Origin: Agrypnia vestita | Lineage: Eukaryota > Arthropoda > Insecta > Trichoptera > Phryganeidae | NCBI GenBank assembly: GCA_016648135.1 | Contig: JADDOH010024980.1 | Span: 186,001 to 250,000 of the forward strand | Direction: 5' to 3' | DNA length: 64,000 nt | In this document: in pieces, positions 43,762-56,050 of the stretch | Position numbering within the stretch: the first letter of the stretch is position 1 | Layout: each line of letters opens with the position of its first letter | The notes under the pieces: generated by a model | Databases searched by the model: none | What the model saw: the letters and a program-made list of their open reading frames with translations, nothing else | Told to the model about the DNA's origin: nothing | Translations under genes and position numbers: made by a program

Positions 43762-45029
43762 TTAAGCGAGATTCTAGTAGAAGGTTTCATTATCGTACAA
43801 TTATGACAGTTAATTTTACAGAATACAGTTTTATCATAAGAATCTAATATTGAATTGTTTACTGTTTACACGAGACAATAAATTCTCTATAGAGTACAAA
43901 AAATCGTTCAGAAAATCTTTTCTTCCTCGTATAATATCACTGATTTCATTTCAATTCATTCTCTTGTATTTACAAAATACAATGGAATAATTTTTCTTCT
44001 CATGTTTTATTTTTCCTTCCAAATTAATTCCTTTTGACAAAAAAACAAATCACAATTCAACGAACAGAATTTCAAGAAAAATATTTTTTCTCCGATTCAT
44101 AATTTTATGCACAAGATTAAGTAGTGATTTATTTCTTATTTTTGTAGAATCATTTAATTCGAAATTTAATAAGAATTCTTATATAACCACGAACAAACCG
44201 ATTATACATTGGTCGACTCTAGTAACTTGATCTTCAAAAACGTTATAATTGAAAATATTTACCAATTCCATGATTTATGTTGTTTTATATTTTAGAGATA
44301 ATAATGTTTTATTCAAAAATATATGTAACTAAGCTATACATATTCTTCCAATTATTTTAATCATTAGGAATCAGTGTCTCCACTACTCCTTTTTCTCTTT
44401 ACCAGATTTAAAGTGTTAGCAAGGCAAGTCGGGACGTGTCCTCATGCAGTTTATTTTCCTGAGCTTTCTACATTTAAGGCCCTCTTCACCGTATATACTA
44501 CTTAGGACATGCAATAACGCCTTTCGGTTAACCGATTTACCGGTTAATATGGCAATTACCGAATTACTAGTAAATATTTTGTAAGTGTCGGTAATTTCGG
44601 TTAATTGATTTTTTTATTTATCAAACAAAATAATTTTGTTGCCTGTCCGTCCGTCCATCTGTCTGTCTATCTGTCCTGAAACTTCGTACAACGCTCGTAA
44701 TTTTGTTCGAATTCACGGCTTAAAAATTAAACGGATGGAGATGTGGCTTGAACCCCGGGCCAGCAAATCCGACGGCGGCAACGATAGCGATGTTGCTATC
44801 GCTGAGCCTTCAGCCTTATACGTCAAAAATACAGTAAATATAGGACATTTCATGTTCCATCCAATCTCCAGGGATTAGAATAGTATCTTTAACTACTGGC
44901 AGAGGAAATATAAAAAAAAATGTTCAAATACTTTTATAAAAGTCGTTATTACTATTTCATTGGAGCCGGCTATAAATAGGTAAATACATATTTATAGCGT
45001 GTAAAATAAATATGTAAAAGTATATTTAA
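43762..45029. other. No gene seen; short GTCC-type repeat
   Basis: AT-rich. A run of gtccgtccatctgtctgtct lies near 44646-44672, and an imperfect repeat of cggttaa/accggtt units at 44523-44606. The 80-codon frame at 44636-44878 is not recognised. Confidence 0.45.
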
Positions 45030-45070
45030 AATGGCTGGCACGTCATTTTTGACGGGTTACAGCTACTATA
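45030..45070 (+). repeat. Dispersed repeat family B, terminal fragment
   Basis: ggcacgtcatttttgacggg followed by ttacagctac, matching 14493-14510 and 39625-39650. Confidence 0.5.
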
Positions 45071-45774
45071 ATAATATTTTTCAACTACCATTTTAAATAA
45101 AACACTTTTTTGATTGATCTACAATTCATTTACGCAAAGGCACTCATCTTGGTTCATCGGTCCATAAGATTGCGTGTTCCTTCCAAAAATAAGGTTTTTG
45201 GTTCATCGCGAAGGTATTATTCTACAAAAAACTATCTTGTTACCCATCACGCACAGACTTTATGGAAACCATGCTCGTCGTGGACGATTTGATGTGCAAA
45301 ACCATTACTAATGTTCAAAGAGACGCTACTTAACGATGGTATATAACTTAAGCGCTAAAATCTTCTCTCAATCTTGCTGTCGTCCATAGTAAAGGTTGAC
45401 GGATGTCCTGCTACCTCTTCGAGCATCGCACACGTTTGGCTAATTTTAAAATTCTTAGGTAACAAACAGGCGTCTTCTTACATGTGATAAATTAGTATAT
45501 TTGATAAATTATATCAAAGTAAAATAAAAAATTTTTGCGATGATGATACATGATCCATCATTTGCCAAAATGTGATAAATTCGATGAATTTTTCACATCC
45601 TCCGATCAGAAAAATGTGAATATTCGTTAAAAATGTTCCTTGGTTTTTACGGCCGTTCAGAAACATCCTCTGGTACCAGTTGAGTGCGATATTTTCAATC
45701 GTTATTTTACTACTTTTCTTGCCGACGTTCATCGTCATTGCAAGGTACATCATCAAGATCAGGATCAGGAGTTA
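45071..45774. other. No gene seen; mixed composition
   Basis: Contains frames at 45110-45292, 45514-45756 and 45640-45825. The minus-strand translation of 45160-45420 loosely recalls Tc1-type transposases (AILWTDEP) but I could not confirm it. Confidence 0.35.
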
Positions 45775-45890
45775 TCAAAGCGATACAGAGTATCATCAGG
45801 CCTGGTAATGAACCTTGCTGATTAGGTTCGAAACGTCAGCCAAAAAGGTCGTCAAAACACGGCAGGATTTCCTGGTAAACTCACACGAGA
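45775..45890 (+). mobile_element. PLE end fragment
   Basis: GAACC-loop-GGTTC followed by CGAAACGTCAGCCAAAAAGG, then ACACGGCAGGATTTCC. This matches the end of the PLE at 19045-19137 (CGAAACGTCGACCAGAAAGG, ACACGGCAGAATATCC). The upstream core reads CTGGTAA instead of CTGATGA, so the hammerhead-like motif (45802-45837) is mutated. Confidence 0.6.
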
Positions 45891-46189
45891 GTTACTGCTG
45901 GTTATTCCTCATCGGTGCTGACTGCTAGTGGAGCGGACATTTTTACGGTGTTATAGCTGACGCAATTGAGATCAAATTTCACACATATGACCGTAATCGT
46001 ATCAACTCCGACATGCATGCGCAAAAGGTAGTATGACTTTGAAGGTAAAAAATTTGAAAATTATATACACTTTCGATATCACACTTTCAAGGTGTGTTTT
46101 TTTTTCAATTTCGACTCGCCTCTCAAATAATAACTTAGCAAAATACAGATGGTTTTTCTTTACCGAAAATATTTTTTTAATATCATTAG
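45891..46189. other. Spacer
   Basis: AT-rich with gacatttttacggtgttata at 45939-45958, faintly like family B ends. Confidence 0.35.
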
Positions 46190-46505
46190 GTAAAATGGAC
46201 CACATATAATGCGGGCTAGACAGAAGCAGTAGCACTGTCCCCCCTCTTCAATGGCTCGCACCCCCTCCCGCTCCTTTGTCATTGTTTCTCCCGGTACTGC
46301 GGGCAGCAGAAACCGAGGCCTGCAGTCGCAACAACTTAGGCAAAAAAAATGAGGGGACACAAAAAAGCAAAGGCACTTTGGAAAAACCCTGAACAATGAC
46401 CTAATGAAAAGCAAAAAGCTCTGCGGATTACAGACAGAATGATAAAGTTCTGGAGTTTGTCTTGACGATGCCGCATTTGTTTGCTTTCGAGTCTCTGTTG
46501 ACAAT
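46190..46505. other. GC-richer block
   Basis: About 300 bp with C-rich runs (ctcgcaccccctcccgctcc) and mixed sequence. A 114-codon minus-strand frame (46160-46504) overlaps it but resembles nothing. Candidate conserved noncoding element. Confidence 0.3.
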
Positions 46506-47534
46506 TCTTCTAAGGAAAAATAATGACATTATAATAGGTATAGAAGCGCCGTCGTATTTTTAATTACAAGACAGTAATTTTTAACGTTGATAATAATTTA
46601 ATATTCACTCAGTTCATAATTACTAAATGAAATAATACTTTTGTAATTTAAAATATGATTTTTATTCAAACTCTGTAATACATGCACAAAAAGAGCTATT
46701 AATAACTACTTAATTTTGGCAGGAGCAGTTTGGTCATTTTTGGAAACAGCTCTAGGATCAGAGAATTAAAACGTGATATAATTTATAAATGTGTTTTCAG
46801 AATTTAGATTTTTTAGGATTTCAATGCTTTCCAATTTGTTAATAATCCATCCTTTATGAGAAACCGAGTGGAGTAGTTTTAATTTGCGACTGTCGAAAGT
46901 AGAGTTTTAATTATGTGATTGTAAAATTCGTTGAAGTTATTTTTTAAACAATGTTTTTTTAATCGTTTGTATATAAGTTTCTCGCGGTTTGGCCTATCTT
47001 TATATTTTTTATCACAGTAAGTTTATTATTATTTTTTTATTTTAACATCCTTTAACTCAAATATAATTTATAATATACTTAAAAAGCATATTTACAATCG
47101 GGTCAAAATATTAACGTCATAGATAATAACACTTTGGCGTAAAATTCGATAAAATATAATGGTCCGATTTCTGAGTAAGTTATTTCCTTTCTCACAATAG
47201 ACCCGTATTTTACACCGATAATAAAATTGGCAAAATTCTTTTAAATTCAATAACAAAGATTGTTATGTTGGAAAAAGGCAAGGTATATCAATAATTTGAG
47301 GAGACTATTTTTGCACGCGTATTATAATTCTGTCTGAGGTATATATTTTTTTTTTTAAATACGTTATTATAAATGTAGATCTCATAGATTCCATAGAAAT
47401 TTCTTTGAGACGTGACAGGTTTTTTGTATTTATCTCTATTGAAGGTATAACTCATCTAATTATCTGATTATAGTATACAATATTTCATAATTTTTAGATT
47501 TGGTTTGTTATATTGCAGTATTTTCTCTTAATTG
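46506..47534. other. No gene seen; AT-rich spacer
   Basis: AT-rich; nothing supported. Confidence 0.5.
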
Positions 47535-47810
47535 ACCAAATTTTAATATAATTTCATTATCGCACACGAATTTTTGGTATTAAAAAGACTCTTGTATGGG
47601 GTCGCGCATTATCCTGATGATATTTTTCTTTCTTTTGTAAGCCCGGTTCTTTTTCACAATTTTTTTGTTCAGTTGTTCTTTTGGAATATAATCAATGAGC
47701 AATATCCTCTTTGCATCGAAAAAGGAAGCCATAAACTTTCCTGACTTGGTCCCTTTTGACGGTGGGAAATAGCTTTGTTCCCATTGTTTTGACAACTGTT
47801 TTTTTTATAT
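47535..47810 (-). pseudogene. Second mariner transposase remnant
   Basis: The minus-strand frame (47795-47580) reads SKQWEQSYFPPSKGTKSGKF, then ASFFDAKRILLIDYIPKEQ. This follows mariner S-K-Q-W-x(n)-K-V-M-A-S-V-F-W-D-x-x-G-I-x-x-I-D-Y. A second frame then gives KYHQDNARPHTRV around 47620-47580, the second catalytic Asp motif. It differs from the element at 42474-43759 and belongs to a different mariner subfamily. Only the middle of the protein survives, with a frameshift, and no terminal repeats are visible. Confidence 0.75.
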
Positions 47811-48375
47811 GTAGTATTGGAAATGCAGAGGTTTTATTTAACTCTAAAAAATAATATTAGTTGTTGGTATTCTCCTTAAAACATTCAATTAAAAAAATCT
47901 GCGACATTCTAATATAAAACGGTGAAACTTATTAATGATTTCTGATAACCTGGCATAAAAATAACTAAAATATAGATCATTTTAGAAGTTCATTTGACCA
48001 TGTTTGAATTCTGTTCACTATCTTTTTAGAGTACCTAAGCATTAAATTAATGTACAAAATCTCTTATACGCACTTTAATAAAAACATTTCAAAGCACGAT
48101 CAAAAATTTTTAGTACTCAAAAGAATTAACATTTGATAACAGTTTATAAGACAAGTATAGAGGTATGGTACTAGTTAATCCAAAGTTATATATTATTACT
48201 ATACAATTTATTATAATCCATAATTGCGAACCTATATTTTTGGGATTCGATTTTGTCGATGCCAGAAATATAAGACGCTAATTCGCCAGTTAATTTAAAT
48301 TAAAAAAAGACCAAAAAGATCAAAAAACAGTTATCTTATTTACTTATATTTAGAAAAAAGTTTCTCTCTATGTAA
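47811..48375. other. No gene seen; AT-rich spacer
   Basis: AT-rich; nothing supported. Confidence 0.5.
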
Positions 48376-48405
48376 TGATGTCCGTCACTTATGCTACCAC
48401 ATTTT
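48376..48405 (+). repeat. Dispersed repeat family B, short fragment
   Basis: aatgatgtccgtcacttatgctaccac matches tccgtcactaacgct and agctaccagatgg in other copies. Confidence 0.45.
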
Positions 48406-48599
48406 CAAAGCCACTCTCGGTTAAAATATATTAAATTCTTTATTTAATAATACTGTGAATTAAGGTACATTTTTTGAAAACGCTTGCACAAATAATGTTT
48501 CTTTTTTAATTTCCAAAATATTTGAAATAAATTAGATATAAAAAACTTTGTAGAATAAAATTGTTTTTTGGTTTATATGCTGCCAGGACATAAAAACTA
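48406..48599. other. Spacer
   Basis: AT-rich; contains aacgcttgcacaaataatg, also found at 39359-39372. Confidence 0.3.
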
Positions 48600-49165
48600 C
48601 AAATTAATGTAAGTCTGTAATCTATAATATACACTAATTGATTAATAATGTCTCGTGACATAAATCCAGCACTGTTCTGAAAGATTTGAACAAACTCAAA
48701 ATATTCTGAATTGTAAAATACTGGTCAAAAAGGAATTTAACAAAAATTGGAAATAATATTTCCTGGCGTATCCTAGTGTAATGCAAGTATTCGGATGAAT
48801 TTCATTACACATAATAAAAGTATATTGCTCCCAAAATTCCGTAAAATCAATTGTAGATTTTCTCATTAGCGACATCTGTGGGGATTTAGGGGAATGAAAA
48901 TGGCTTTGTACAGGCCGCATGGAAAAGGCGCTTACAACTCATATATGAAAGCTTCACGCAATTTGAACATATATACAACTTCCAAAAAATGAATAAGCAT
49001 GGTATATTCTATCATGGGTGGAAATGGTGAATGTTACAATTGTGTAAAGTGATCACTTAAGCCAACCAAAAGACAGGTCATAAGTCCTGTTACACCCAAA
49101 TGACTACTATACCTACTTTCCCATAATTAATACAGTTTCGTCTCTGTGAGATATCTATAATATAC
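48600..49165 (+). repeat. Dispersed repeat family C, longest copy
   Basis: Two recognisable parts: 48625-48720 (attgattaataatgtc, aatccagcactgttctgaaa), homologous to the minus strand of 33480-33560; and 49010-49165 (gtgtaaagtgatcacttaag, acacccaaatgactactata, ctctgtgagatatctataat), homologous to one arm of the inverted repeat at 33542-33808. Confidence 0.65.
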
Positions 49166-50322
49166 ACTAATTTATTTTTGTTATTAATTCAACAAAATAT
49201 AACATAAATACGTATTAAAAAAGAAATCATTTTAATTTAAACTTTTTTCTTGTTAAGAATAATAGCAAAGAATCGACTGTTTTTCTGAAATGATCATTAT
49301 AGTCATTAGGTATCTAATTCTGATACCCCAAAATTAAAAAAATATACATAAATCCCGATAAATTCGGGATTGTACATACACAGAATTCATGAGTACTATA
49401 AATTAGACTGGGTTTGCCGTGATTATTTTATGTATTTTGATACCTATACGATCAGATCGCAAAATTTTCGAATGACCCTTATATTTACATCGAACACATG
49501 TTGTCAAAAAATATTTTTGATAATAAATATTTTAATAAAATATCCACATTGAAAACTGCAAAATAATATAGGCAAATTTTTAAAATCCGTTATTTATAAA
49601 CTATAATACGATGAAAGCGTTATTATACATATATACGTGGATCAAACGGGATGGTCTCTCGTTTTGTTGAACATAAGAGTTCCTTTATTTACAAAAAAAT
49701 CAGAATCATCCCAATTTGCAAAACAACTAATTCAAAATACAAAACCACAATTTATCCAACAATAAATCAATTCCATTAATTTTTTACAATAAATAAAGAT
49801 TAACACTTTACAAATTAAGATAATTAAAGATTAACAAGTTTTTAATAAAAATATCACCAGTAAATGAATTAACATAGGCAATTAATTATCTTTTATTTCA
49901 TATATTCAACTTTAAGCTAATGTAAAAATATAATTTGTTGAAGTATGTTAAATATAATATTAATATATTACAAATAATAATAAAATTTAATTAAGGGTAG
50001 GTACAGTCCGTGGCAATGAATACAAAATTTCTGTTCTGGTCTGTATAACTCCAAAAATTACAAATATTTCCTAAATAAATTTGTTGTCTGCACTGTTATC
50101 CTTTGTACTTCCAACATTTTATAGTTGGTATCCACTCGCTTGCCCCGCATTTTAACAAATATAGTTAAGATTGCCCCAGAACAAACAACCGGCCGCGCGA
50201 CTCGTAACCAAGAATTTTTCGTAATTACATTATTTTCTATGTAATGATAATAATTGTTTTTTATTGATAAATAAACAGACAATATGAAAAAATTCCTTGT
50301 TCATTTTAATAGTGATCAGCTC
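49166..50322. other. No gene seen; long AT-rich stretch
   Basis: Very AT-rich; frames here are short and unrecognised. Confidence 0.5.
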
Positions 50323-50422
50323 TTATTAAATATTTTAAATATATAAAATATTTTAAAGCGTAAACACAAGGGTTTTATTAAATATTTTAAATACTTAAAA
50401 TATTTTAAAGCGTAAACACAAG
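50323..50422 (+). repeat. 48-bp tandem direct repeat
   Basis: A unit beginning ttattaaatattttaaat and ending agcgtaaacacaag occurs at 50323-50370 and 50375-50422 with only a couple of differences. Confidence 0.9.
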
Positions 50423-50884
50423 ACCAATTTGAATATGACTGCTTGAGTGATCTTCACGGAAGTCCAATATACCTTTATATATAGGAAACTATTTACAGAA
50501 AACGCGAGATATTCCAGAAACTACTTTTGTTCCATTTAATAGCGCTCGCGGAAATCTCAAACAAAACATATATATATATATATATATATGTGTGTGTTTT
50601 GCCTATAGCCTTGAGCTGTAATGGAAATTTATATTGTTAATCACCTAATATGTAATAATTATACCTAACATTTTTTACATAAGCTCACCCCATTTTTATA
50701 TATTTCATCATAGAAACGAAACAATCGTATTTGATTTGTATTGTATTGATCAACAATAAAGTTCCTCAAAATGAATTCCGTCTGTATTCAAAAAATAAAA
50801 AAAACAATATACTTTTCGGTTAATTTATCAATCATCTACATCTGTGCAGTACAAAGGCCAACATATCGGTTTTGTTGAGATTAC
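50423..50884. other. No gene seen; AT/TG microsatellite
   Basis: A short AT run followed by TG units lies at 50570-50596. Otherwise AT-rich. Confidence 0.5.
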
Positions 50885-51330
50885 CTGAATATAACAGAAC
50901 ACATATTGTGCTCCAGCACGGGATGCCCCTGCACAAATCTCAACGGGGAGCGATAGCCGGGAGCTGTTCGCGGAGGCGTCACCGAACATTATCTGCCAGT
51001 GACGGAGGAGAAATCTGATCAGATGCCCTGCGGCGTCTCTGTGCCAGATAAAATGTCGCGTTTGTTCCGGAAGATACCTCTTCTAGTAATGCGCGACGTT
51101 GCTATCCATGAAAAATTACATAGATATATACGAGATACATATATATATATTTTTTTTTTGTTTTATTTTTACATTTTACATTTCATGTTAGCTGTTTTAC
51201 TATCGCACCAGGTTAAACGGCCTCACTCTTTTGTCCTTTGTTATGAGATGGCAAAAGAGATTACGTACAGAAATCGCGTACATTGCATGTTCCTGGGAAG
51301 ATTATCAGTTAATTTTTCCAGGTAAGCAAA
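50885..51330 (+). other. GC-richer block, possible exon
   Basis: About 200 bp of GC-richer DNA (50910-51100) starts after an acceptor-like tattgtgctccag and is followed by a 108-codon frame (50999-51325) ending at a donor-like tccaggtaagcaa (51316-51328). The protein (MTEEKSDQMPCGVSVPDKMS...) is not recognised and its middle is T-rich low complexity. An internal or 5' noncoding exon is possible; a chance arrangement is equally possible. Confidence 0.25.
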
Positions 51331-52674
51331 TCTTGACATCCACTGCGTAAAAAGTTTGAAATTTCTAAATACAATATCACGTGAAATATTTAAAAACCTA
51401 TTTGATTGTATCACTCAAAATAATCGAAAATATATGTGAAAAATTTGGAAAAATTATCAATAAGGTCTCACAGTATAAAGAATACCTGCACTGAAAAATT
51501 CAGTGAGTTTTATTTAAATTAACTGAAAACAACTGAGTTTAACTTTTGTTCCCGGTTCATCCCAACAAACGAAATTAAAATGAACAAAGCACAAGGAAAG
51601 AACAAGAAATCTCACCCTCAAGTCTAACACATTTTTTCTCATCAAATTAACATGATGTGATTGCGGCGGGACTCCCGTTAAATTTAACGAACGGTATATT
51701 TTGTTATTTCCTCAGAAAACCAGCAATTACACTTCTATTCTTCTCTCTCTCTTTCTTTCTGTACTATTTTTTGTACAACAATGGTATGATCTAATTATAC
51801 GTTGCTCCCTCATCTTCTCATTGAAATAAATCTTAAAATTATTATATTCGTATTTTATGATGAACCCTTCAAGTCGACATAAAAACAATGATTGATCGGT
51901 TTAATTTAGTAAGGGTTTCGCCAAATTGGAACAGATTTTTCAAGAAGCACATTTATTTTATTTTCATTGAAAGTCAAAGTAACGTTAATTAAAGCTGAAT
52001 TTAAAATTAAGTGGTTTTCTTTAAACATTTTTTCAAATTTGAATCCAGGATAATCATTATATTATAATTCTTGTTGATATTCTTTCAACACTTCAATTTC
52101 ATAAATGGATCCACAAATTAGGGGCATAAATACATTACATTATAGATGGCTGACTTATCCAAGCAAGAAATCAAGTGTTTTTTTAATATTGAGGAGAGAT
52201 ATTGCCTATAGATAAAAGGCAGTAATAAGCAAAAAAAAATTGTTCTAAAAACAAGTGGAAATTTTTCAGGTAACAGTTACTGCATATTACAACATAGTCT
52301 TACAGTTAAGTTTGTGTCCAGTGACTTAATTGATTCTTTCAATTAAATATTTCGGTTGGTCTCCCACCGCCATAACGAAATGTAACTATTTTATTTCAAA
52401 GAATTTGTATTAACATTACAGCATTTATTATGTCTATAAAATATAAATAAGTTGAAACGATAATGCATTGAGTATTTAGACCATCATTATTTTCTTTTGT
52501 ACAATCTTCGGGATTCTGAGAAATATTGAAACCCAAGCAAAGTCTTTTAGTAGATTTGAATATCTGGAAGCTCAATATCTTATATAAGTATTATCTGTGC
52601 CAAAATTATAACCGAATTCACGCAATTTTTGGCTGTAATAGCTGTTCTCTAGAAATTTGATTACATTAGCCCGA
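51331..52674. other. No gene seen
   Basis: AT-rich. A block near 52300 (agtttgtgtccagtgactta) also occurs inverted at 59586-59606 and weakly at 42348, suggesting another old repeat. Confidence 0.45.
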
Positions 52675-52965
52675 GCACCTTATGGAGGCTTTTTCTCTTG
52701 CGGACAAAGGGTGTGATCGTAGTCGCGGCGCTGCTAAGTGAGCGTATAAGATTCTCAGCACCAAATCGAATTCCGAAGGTTCTACTAAAAGGTTTCCTGT
52801 GTAAAGATGGTGCTTTAAATGTGAGGTCGGGTTTTAATATTAATTAGCACGACCCTACAAGGAAATGGAGACTACGTGAATGTGTTCGCATCTCGAGTCC
52901 TTCTAATGGACACTTTCGATCAATTTCGGTTAATCATAGTGCTACAAGGGATTTGCGGTTCTTCA
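52675..52965. other. GC-richer block
   Basis: Mixed-composition DNA (gatcgtagtcgcggcgctgc) containing a homeodomain-type ttaatattaattag (52831-52844). No frame of note. Candidate regulatory element by composition only. Confidence 0.3.
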
Positions 52966-53329
52966 TTTGTCTGGACTTTCACTTTAGATTAAAATATATT
53001 AAAACTAGAGAGTACCATTTACAGATATTTTCTTTTACCTTCATTATATTTAATATTTATATTATATTTAAAAAACAGTATTTATTGACTTGACGTTTAA
53101 TTTTTATCCTGAAGCCGGTTATCAGAACATCATTTTCATTAGAACATTACGTTTAATTTTAATCTTAATCTTGACTTTTTTTAAATAATCGTTGTACTTA
53201 TTTTTGATAAATAATGTGTTTGTTTTGTGTATAAAAATAATTAAATGATCTAATTAACCTCTTCAATAAATGAAAAATGATTTTGTGATAACATTATTAA
53301 TAAAAGTAACAAGAATATATTCTTGAATG
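52966..53329. other. No gene seen; AT-rich spacer
   Basis: AT-rich; nothing supported. Confidence 0.5.
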
Positions 53330-53420
53330 TACAATAATATAGATGTATTAAACTACTAATTTAATGAAATATCAACATGTTTTGGAGCCAATGGTCCCTT
53401 CATCAGGTAACAACATATGC
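53330..53420 (-). mobile_element. PLE end fragment with altered hammerhead-like core
   Basis: Minus strand: CTGATGA (53406-53400), A, GGGACC-att-GGCTCC, then AAAACATGTTGATATTTC. The outer part (atcaacatg) matches the inverted-repeat fragment at 55790-56050. The core has AAAAC in place of GAAAC. Confidence 0.5.
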
Positions 53421-53807
53421 TGATGCATGTATGAATGAATAAATTCAATACACATTTCGATTGTTTGGAAACGCATTTTAATTTTTCATTATTTTGTGCC
53501 AACGGATGTTTCGTTACACTTTTGTAATTATATGATAAAGTAATTTTAATTTTTTTGAATATTTTTCTCCATTTTGTATTTATTCAAATAAGGAAAATTT
53601 GACTGAAAAATATCTGTGCATCCTTTTCTGAATCCTTACGACTGAATCTATTTTTAATCATACATTTTTTCGATCGTGATGGTACATGGTCCCGAATTTC
53701 TTAGGAATCCTTGCTAAGGTCACAGCTTGATCAGCGTCAATACACGTCTCTCAACTAAACACCTCATATTTTTATCCACCGATAATTAGTATGTTCCAAT
53801 TGTCCCT
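53421..53807. other. No gene seen
   Basis: AT-rich; nothing supported. Confidence 0.5.
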
Positions 53808-53998
53808 GCGCCTTGGAGACAGAAAAGAGGTTTTGTGTGGACGCCTCCCCATTTCGCTCGCATTCCCATGAGTGTCAGCAGGGCGGTGAGTACGGTCACT
53901 TTAGCATCAAAAAATGCCGAACGTGGGTGGCGAAAGGGCCGATAGGAAAGCTTTTGCTCATAGAACGGTCCTGGGTGTATAGTAGATTCCCTTTTCTT
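53808..53998 (+). repeat. Dispersed repeat family E, copy 2
   Basis: Shares gttttgtgtggacgcctcc-like and catagaacggtcctgg with the copy at 1558-2005. It carries a single gtgtatag at 53955-53962, where the other copy holds a MITE between two such octamers. A 72-codon frame overlaps it but is not conserved. Confidence 0.6.
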
Positions 53999-54384
53999 AA
54001 CGATAATGTAGTTTTTAAACTACAAAATTAAGTACTGTATGCTTTCGTATCTCAAGTAACTTTGTTGCAATTAATCTAGAATCGTATCACGTCGCCGTGC
54101 TGACGGCGCTAAAGTCGACTATTTTTGCATATCAAAGAGTGACGTTATTTATCTATCTAACACTGTAGGTGTCATTATTATATATCCAATAAGTTTTTTG
54201 CAGTTAGCATGTGATTTTTAAATTTTTTCATGGCATCGATATATCGCACAACCATCGCTCACTAGCCTCGGGGAAACACGTAGCTTGACGTCAAAATGTA
54301 ATGTACCTTAAAATGAATTTCTCCAGACAGGGTTTTATGATGACCTAATACAAGTTAACAATAACGACGTTAATGTTGTTTGAG
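53999..54384. other. No gene seen
   Basis: Mixed to AT-rich; nothing supported. Confidence 0.45.
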
Positions 54385-54545
54385 AACAGCTCATGTTGCA
54401 CGTTAACAAAGGGTCGTGAGGAAGAGCCGATGTCGCGTGTTCGCCGCCACTCACAAGCCCGCAGCCGGCGGCGCTCGCCAGTCGGCAGACCTTGCAGAGA
54501 AAATGTCAGACGGATAACAAAGTGAATATGAAAGTGCGAACAGGC
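54385..54545. other. GC-rich block
   Basis: A 160-bp island (cagccggcggcgctcgccag) with several CpG. No useful frame. Candidate regulatory sequence or noncoding exon. Confidence 0.35.
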
Positions 54546-54989
54546 AAAGGGAACTAATTTTGAAATAGGGTTTTGTCAGAAATCTTACTGTTTTACAAAC
54601 CTGCAGATGAAAGGATAGCTGGAAATGTACCTACGCCAAGTACGATCTTTCTTGATTATAGTTTACAATTGTTTTAGTTATGTTTATAACTGTTTTATAT
54701 AAATAATTGGTTTTACTTGACGACGTGCCAGAGTTTTGTATAAATTCATTTCGAATTTCCTTATTTTTGTACTTCAGCAGATTTAAACACACTTCTTCAA
54801 AAATTTATTTTCTTCCAAGATACGATCAATTATGTTTAACGTGATCATGCTAATCATTTAGTCTGCTGTCGACAGGGATTCCTGAAATTTTGCCATTCGT
54901 ATTGTTCACAATTATAACTGCATGTTTATAACTTCACAAGTTTTATATTTTAATAACGTTATATTATTTAATTGAAAGAAAAAATATAT
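54546..54989. other. No gene seen; AT-rich spacer
   Basis: AT-rich; nothing supported. Confidence 0.5.
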
Positions 54990-55083
54990 TTACATTTTAT
55001 TAAAAAAAAAATTAATACCTAAAAAAAAACCTTTGCCCCGGTTAATCCGGTTAATGTAAGCACCGATAAACGGAAGTCTACTG
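54990..55083 (-). mobile_element. pogo/Tigger-like transposon terminus
   Basis: The reverse complement starts CAGTAGACTTCCGTTTATCG and continues with TTACATTAACCGG and ATTAACCGGGG. The element edge is at 55083, followed by a TA (55084-55085). This is a typical pogo/Tigger end. The partner end was not found. Confidence 0.55.
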
Positions 55084-55412
55084 TAACTAGTTATATTTCT
55101 GATCCATCTGTGGTAGATATAAACAGGAACACAATTCCCGCAGTATGCGCCAATATACATATTTCTTGACGCTGTATTTGGCAGGTGATTTCATCTCGTG
55201 TAGACAGGTAACTGCACTATGTATAATGATTGTCATGTCAGACCATTTGGCCAGCATCCAAATGCAGATTCTGTGTCCACACAATGAACGGCTTATAGAT
55301 TGGACCAGGGCAAACAATTGTTACAAAGCATCCGACTCTCAAGTCAAATTGTGCGGGAATAGTTAGGCAACAATTACATTGTTGATGTCCGTGCAGAATT
55401 GCATTAATTCAC
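55084..55412. other. No gene seen; frames on both strands
   Basis: Mixed-composition DNA. Frames of 73-76 codons overlap on both strands (55087-55366) and match nothing. Confidence 0.35.
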
Positions 55413-55700
55413 TTTCAAATCATCTATGCGTAACCGGTAATTAACAATTCAAGAAACCTTACTGGGATGCTAAATTTACAACAATAAAATTATAATAATA
55501 ATTTTAATAAATTATATCACTTTCTTTACAATTTCGTTAGAAATTAAAACACAATTTTAAATTCTAACGACATTGTAAATAAAGAAACATAAAACACAAA
55601 TTTAAAACAAAACTTTCAAGTGACTATTTGTAACCGGTAATAAGCAATTCAAAAACTGTTAGAAGAACGTCAAGTTTACCACAATAAAAAAATTAAAAAC
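55413..55700. repeat. Direct repeats flanking an inverted repeat
   Basis: Two roughly 85-bp direct repeats (55413-55497 and 55614-55700, sharing taaccggtaat, acaattcaa-like and acaataaaa blocks) flank an inverted repeat. Its arms are tttctttacaatttcgttag... at 55521-55545 and ...ctaacgacattgtaaataaagaaa at 55559-55587. No coding. It looks like a small composite or nested element. Confidence 0.65.
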
Positions 55701-55789
55701 GGATATAAATATCTCTCAATGTAATAAACTTTTTCAATAACTGCAAAATAACTTTGTGGAAACATTATTAATATTAATAATTAGAAAAC

Positions 55790-56050
55790 AGTTTGTATAA
55801 AACTCATATTAATTGAATAATCAACATGTTTATAATAAGAATAAAATAACTGATTCGGAACTTATGTGAAAAATTCAATAGGCAACTATTTGCGAAAGAT
55901 AATGGTTATTTATAATTTATTTATCTATTTTTTTTGGCTTTTGCTATGTTTATAATTTCAATTCTATTTACGTTCTATCCTGATGAAGATAGGCAGTGGC
56001 TCCGAGATATGTTGATTATTCAATTATAATGATTTTATACAAATTGTTTT
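55790..56050 (+). mobile_element. PLE-like fragment with inverted ends
   Basis: Inverted repeats of about 38 bp (55790-55827 and 56013-56050, sharing attgaataatcaacat) enclose CTGATGA (55980-55986), an arm, and GGCTCCGAGAT (ending 56008), a mutated hammerhead-like core. Related to 53330-53420. Confidence 0.5.

Noticed and set aside
44644..44680. CRISPR-like or minisatellite array
   Set aside because: Only a short, imperfect gtct/gtcc run; the window shows no evenly spaced repeats and is eukaryotic.
45110..45450. Possible Tc1-like transposase on the minus strand
   Set aside because: Short phrases such as AILWTDEP recall Tc1/mariner proteins, but no ordered set of motifs or terminal repeats could be followed.
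1172..55083. The pogo-like ends at 1172 and 55083 as one transposon
   Set aside because: Their terminal sequences differ (CAGTGGTACC versus CAGTAGACTT) and they are 54 kb apart, so they belong to different families.
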